Shown in pieces: positions 32,863-33,757 of a stretch of 33,757 bases of DNA. The DNA is from Candidatus Aminicenantota bacterium (GTDB taxonomy: Bacteria > Acidobacteriota > Aminicenantia > Aminicenantales > Saccharicenantaceae), in assembly GCA_013178315.1 (NCBI GenBank), contig JABLWX010000057.1:1-33757 (forward strand). The letters are read 5' to 3'. The translations under genes and the position numbers were made by a program. Under the pieces are notes generated by a model. It saw nothing but the letters and a program-made list of their open reading frames with translations. It made no database searches and was not told the origin of the DNA. Each line of letters begins with the position of its first letter. The stretch's first letter is position 1.

Positions 32863-33757
32863 ATGCTAACTCAAATAGGCCTGTTCCTTATGTTTCTGGT
32901 TTTAAGCGCTTTTTTCTCTTCTTCCGAGACGGCGTTCCTCTCGGTCAATCCCTATACCCTGGAAAACCTGGAGCGGAAGGGCTCGGGACGGGCCAGGCTC
33001 ATCAGGAAGATGCTGGCCCGGCTGAGCGAACTCCTGTCCACCATATTAATAGGGAATACCCTGGTCAACACGGCCGCCGCCTCCATCGCCACCTCGATAT
33101 TCGTCAGGCTGTCCCAAGACCCCAACCAGGCCGTGGTCCTGGCCACCTTGACCACCACCATTTTGATACTCATATTCGGGGAAATCACCCCCAAGACCAT
33201 TGCCGCCTACCGTCCCCTCCGGGCTACCAGCCTTTTTATTCACCCGATTCGGCTTTTCTACTATATCTTTTACCCCTTCACCTGGTTTTTTTCGCTTCTG
33301 ACCGGCCTGTTTGTGCCGAGAGAGGAGCGTCGTCGCTTCCCCGCCACCCGGCATCTGAGCGAGGAAGAAATCAAGCTGGTCATCAGCTCCGGGACCCGCG
33401 GACTGTCTCGCTTCAGGCGTAAAATGCTGGCCGGGGTCCTCGACCTCAGCCGGCGCCCGATAAAAGAAATCATGGTGCCCCGCACCCAGGTCCGGGCCCT
33501 GGAAATCAATTCTGGCCTGTCCGAAGTACTGAGGGTCATCCAGGAAAGTGGCTACTCCCGTTATCCTGTCTTCCGGGGCTCCTTCGACAACATCGAGGGA
33601 ATCGTCCATGCCAAGGACATCCTGCCCGTGATGCAGTCTCCGGCCGGATTCAACCTGAGCCGGCTGCTGCGCCGGCCGCTGTTCGTGCCTGAACTGGCCA
33701 GCATTGAACAGGTCCTGCTCCAAATGCAGGAAAAGGCCGTCCACCTGGCCCTGGTGG
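32863..33757 (+). CDS. CNNM/CorC-family membrane protein (partial, runs off the window)
   Basis: The first 298 codons of a protein of the hemolysin C/CorC (TlyC) family, thought to export or regulate Mg2+ or Co2+. The DUF21/CNNM membrane domain is seen as hydrophobic segments in residues about 3-20, 57-75, 85-105 and 125-150. It includes the 'AFFSSSETAFLSV' motif (16-28) and 'IGNTLVNTAAASIAT', 'FGEITPKTIA'. The first CBS domain begins around residue 205 ('IMVPRTQVRALEI', then 'YSRYPVFRGSFDNIEGIVHAKDI'). The rest of the CBS pair and the CorC C-terminal domain lie beyond the end. It starts 10 bases after carD, with no strong ribosome binding site. Confidence 0.88.
   Translation, partial: MLTQIGLFLMFLVLSAFFSSSETAFLSVNPYTLENLERKGSGRARLIRKMLARLSELLSTILIGNTLVNTAAASIATSIFVRLSQDPNQAVVLATLTTTILILIFGEITPKTIAAYRPLRATSLFIHPIRLFYYIFYPFTWFFSLLTGLFVPREERRRFPATRHLSEEEIKLVISSGTRGLSRFRRKMLAGVLDLSRRPIKEIMVPRTQVRALEINSGLSEVLRVIQESGYSRYPVFRGSFDNIEGIVHAKDILPVMQSPAGFNLSRLLRRPLFVPELASIEQVLLQMQEKAVHLALV

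Overview
The window looks like a chromosomal housekeeping segment from a moderately GC-rich, two-membrane (diderm) bacterium. Evidence for an outer membrane is KdsC (Kdo branch of lipopolysaccharide synthesis), a YidC with a large periplasmic domain, a signal-peptide-bearing beta-barrel candidate and a secreted M16 protease pair. CarD, a bactofilin and the rpmH-rnpA-yidD-yidC-jag-mnmE-mnmG-parA-parB order would fit a lineage such as Acidobacteriota/Aminicenantes, but that placement is inference from gene content, not from a marker comparison. No rRNA, tRNA, insertion sequence, prophage or CRISPR array was recognised.

Layout. 92-3263 (+): a secreted DUF4412-like protein, then gltX-rlmB. 3477-5111 (-): a one-polypeptide ABC-2 permease/ATPase fusion. 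5112-6190: a long gene-poor stretch with a strong GC hairpin, a doubtful small ORF pair and the accA promoter. 6191-10291 (+): accA-hisS-aspS. 10319-14414 (-): a putative outer-membrane barrel, a 51-residue secreted peptide, then (upstream of a clear terminator) a two-gene M16 peptidase operon with one catalytic and one non-catalytic subunit. 14648-17900 (+): an APC amino-acid permease and a radical SAM/SPASM-like protein of unknown function, each with its own promoter. 18170-22979 (-): pyrG-kdsC-manB/algC-manC, linking CTP and sugar-nucleotide supply to surface polysaccharide. 23010-23755: a gene-free region holding the pyrG promoter and three palindromes spaced exactly 45 bp apart. 23756-32143 (-): the conserved chromosome-origin-type cluster from rpmH to parB, ending in a bactofilin. 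32334-33757 (+): carD and a CNNM/CorC-family membrane protein cut by the window end.

Most interesting points. A perfect 16-bp parS palindrome is written into the last codons of mnmG, just upstream of parA. The mnmE-mnmG-parA-parB-bactofilin genes form an unbroken chain of 4-8 bp overlaps. Downstream of that chain lies the 45-bp-period array of three 8-bp-arm palindromes, which resembles in layout (not sequence) the sopC centromere of plasmid F and could be a second segregation site or an operator array. mnmE, carD and possibly gltX have sigma70-like promoters placed so close to their ATG that their mRNAs would be leaderless. Several start sites were moved from the longest reading frame on the basis of ribosome binding sites, promoters or family alignment (M16 second subunit, radical SAM protein, manC, pyrG, parA, rnpA, carD).
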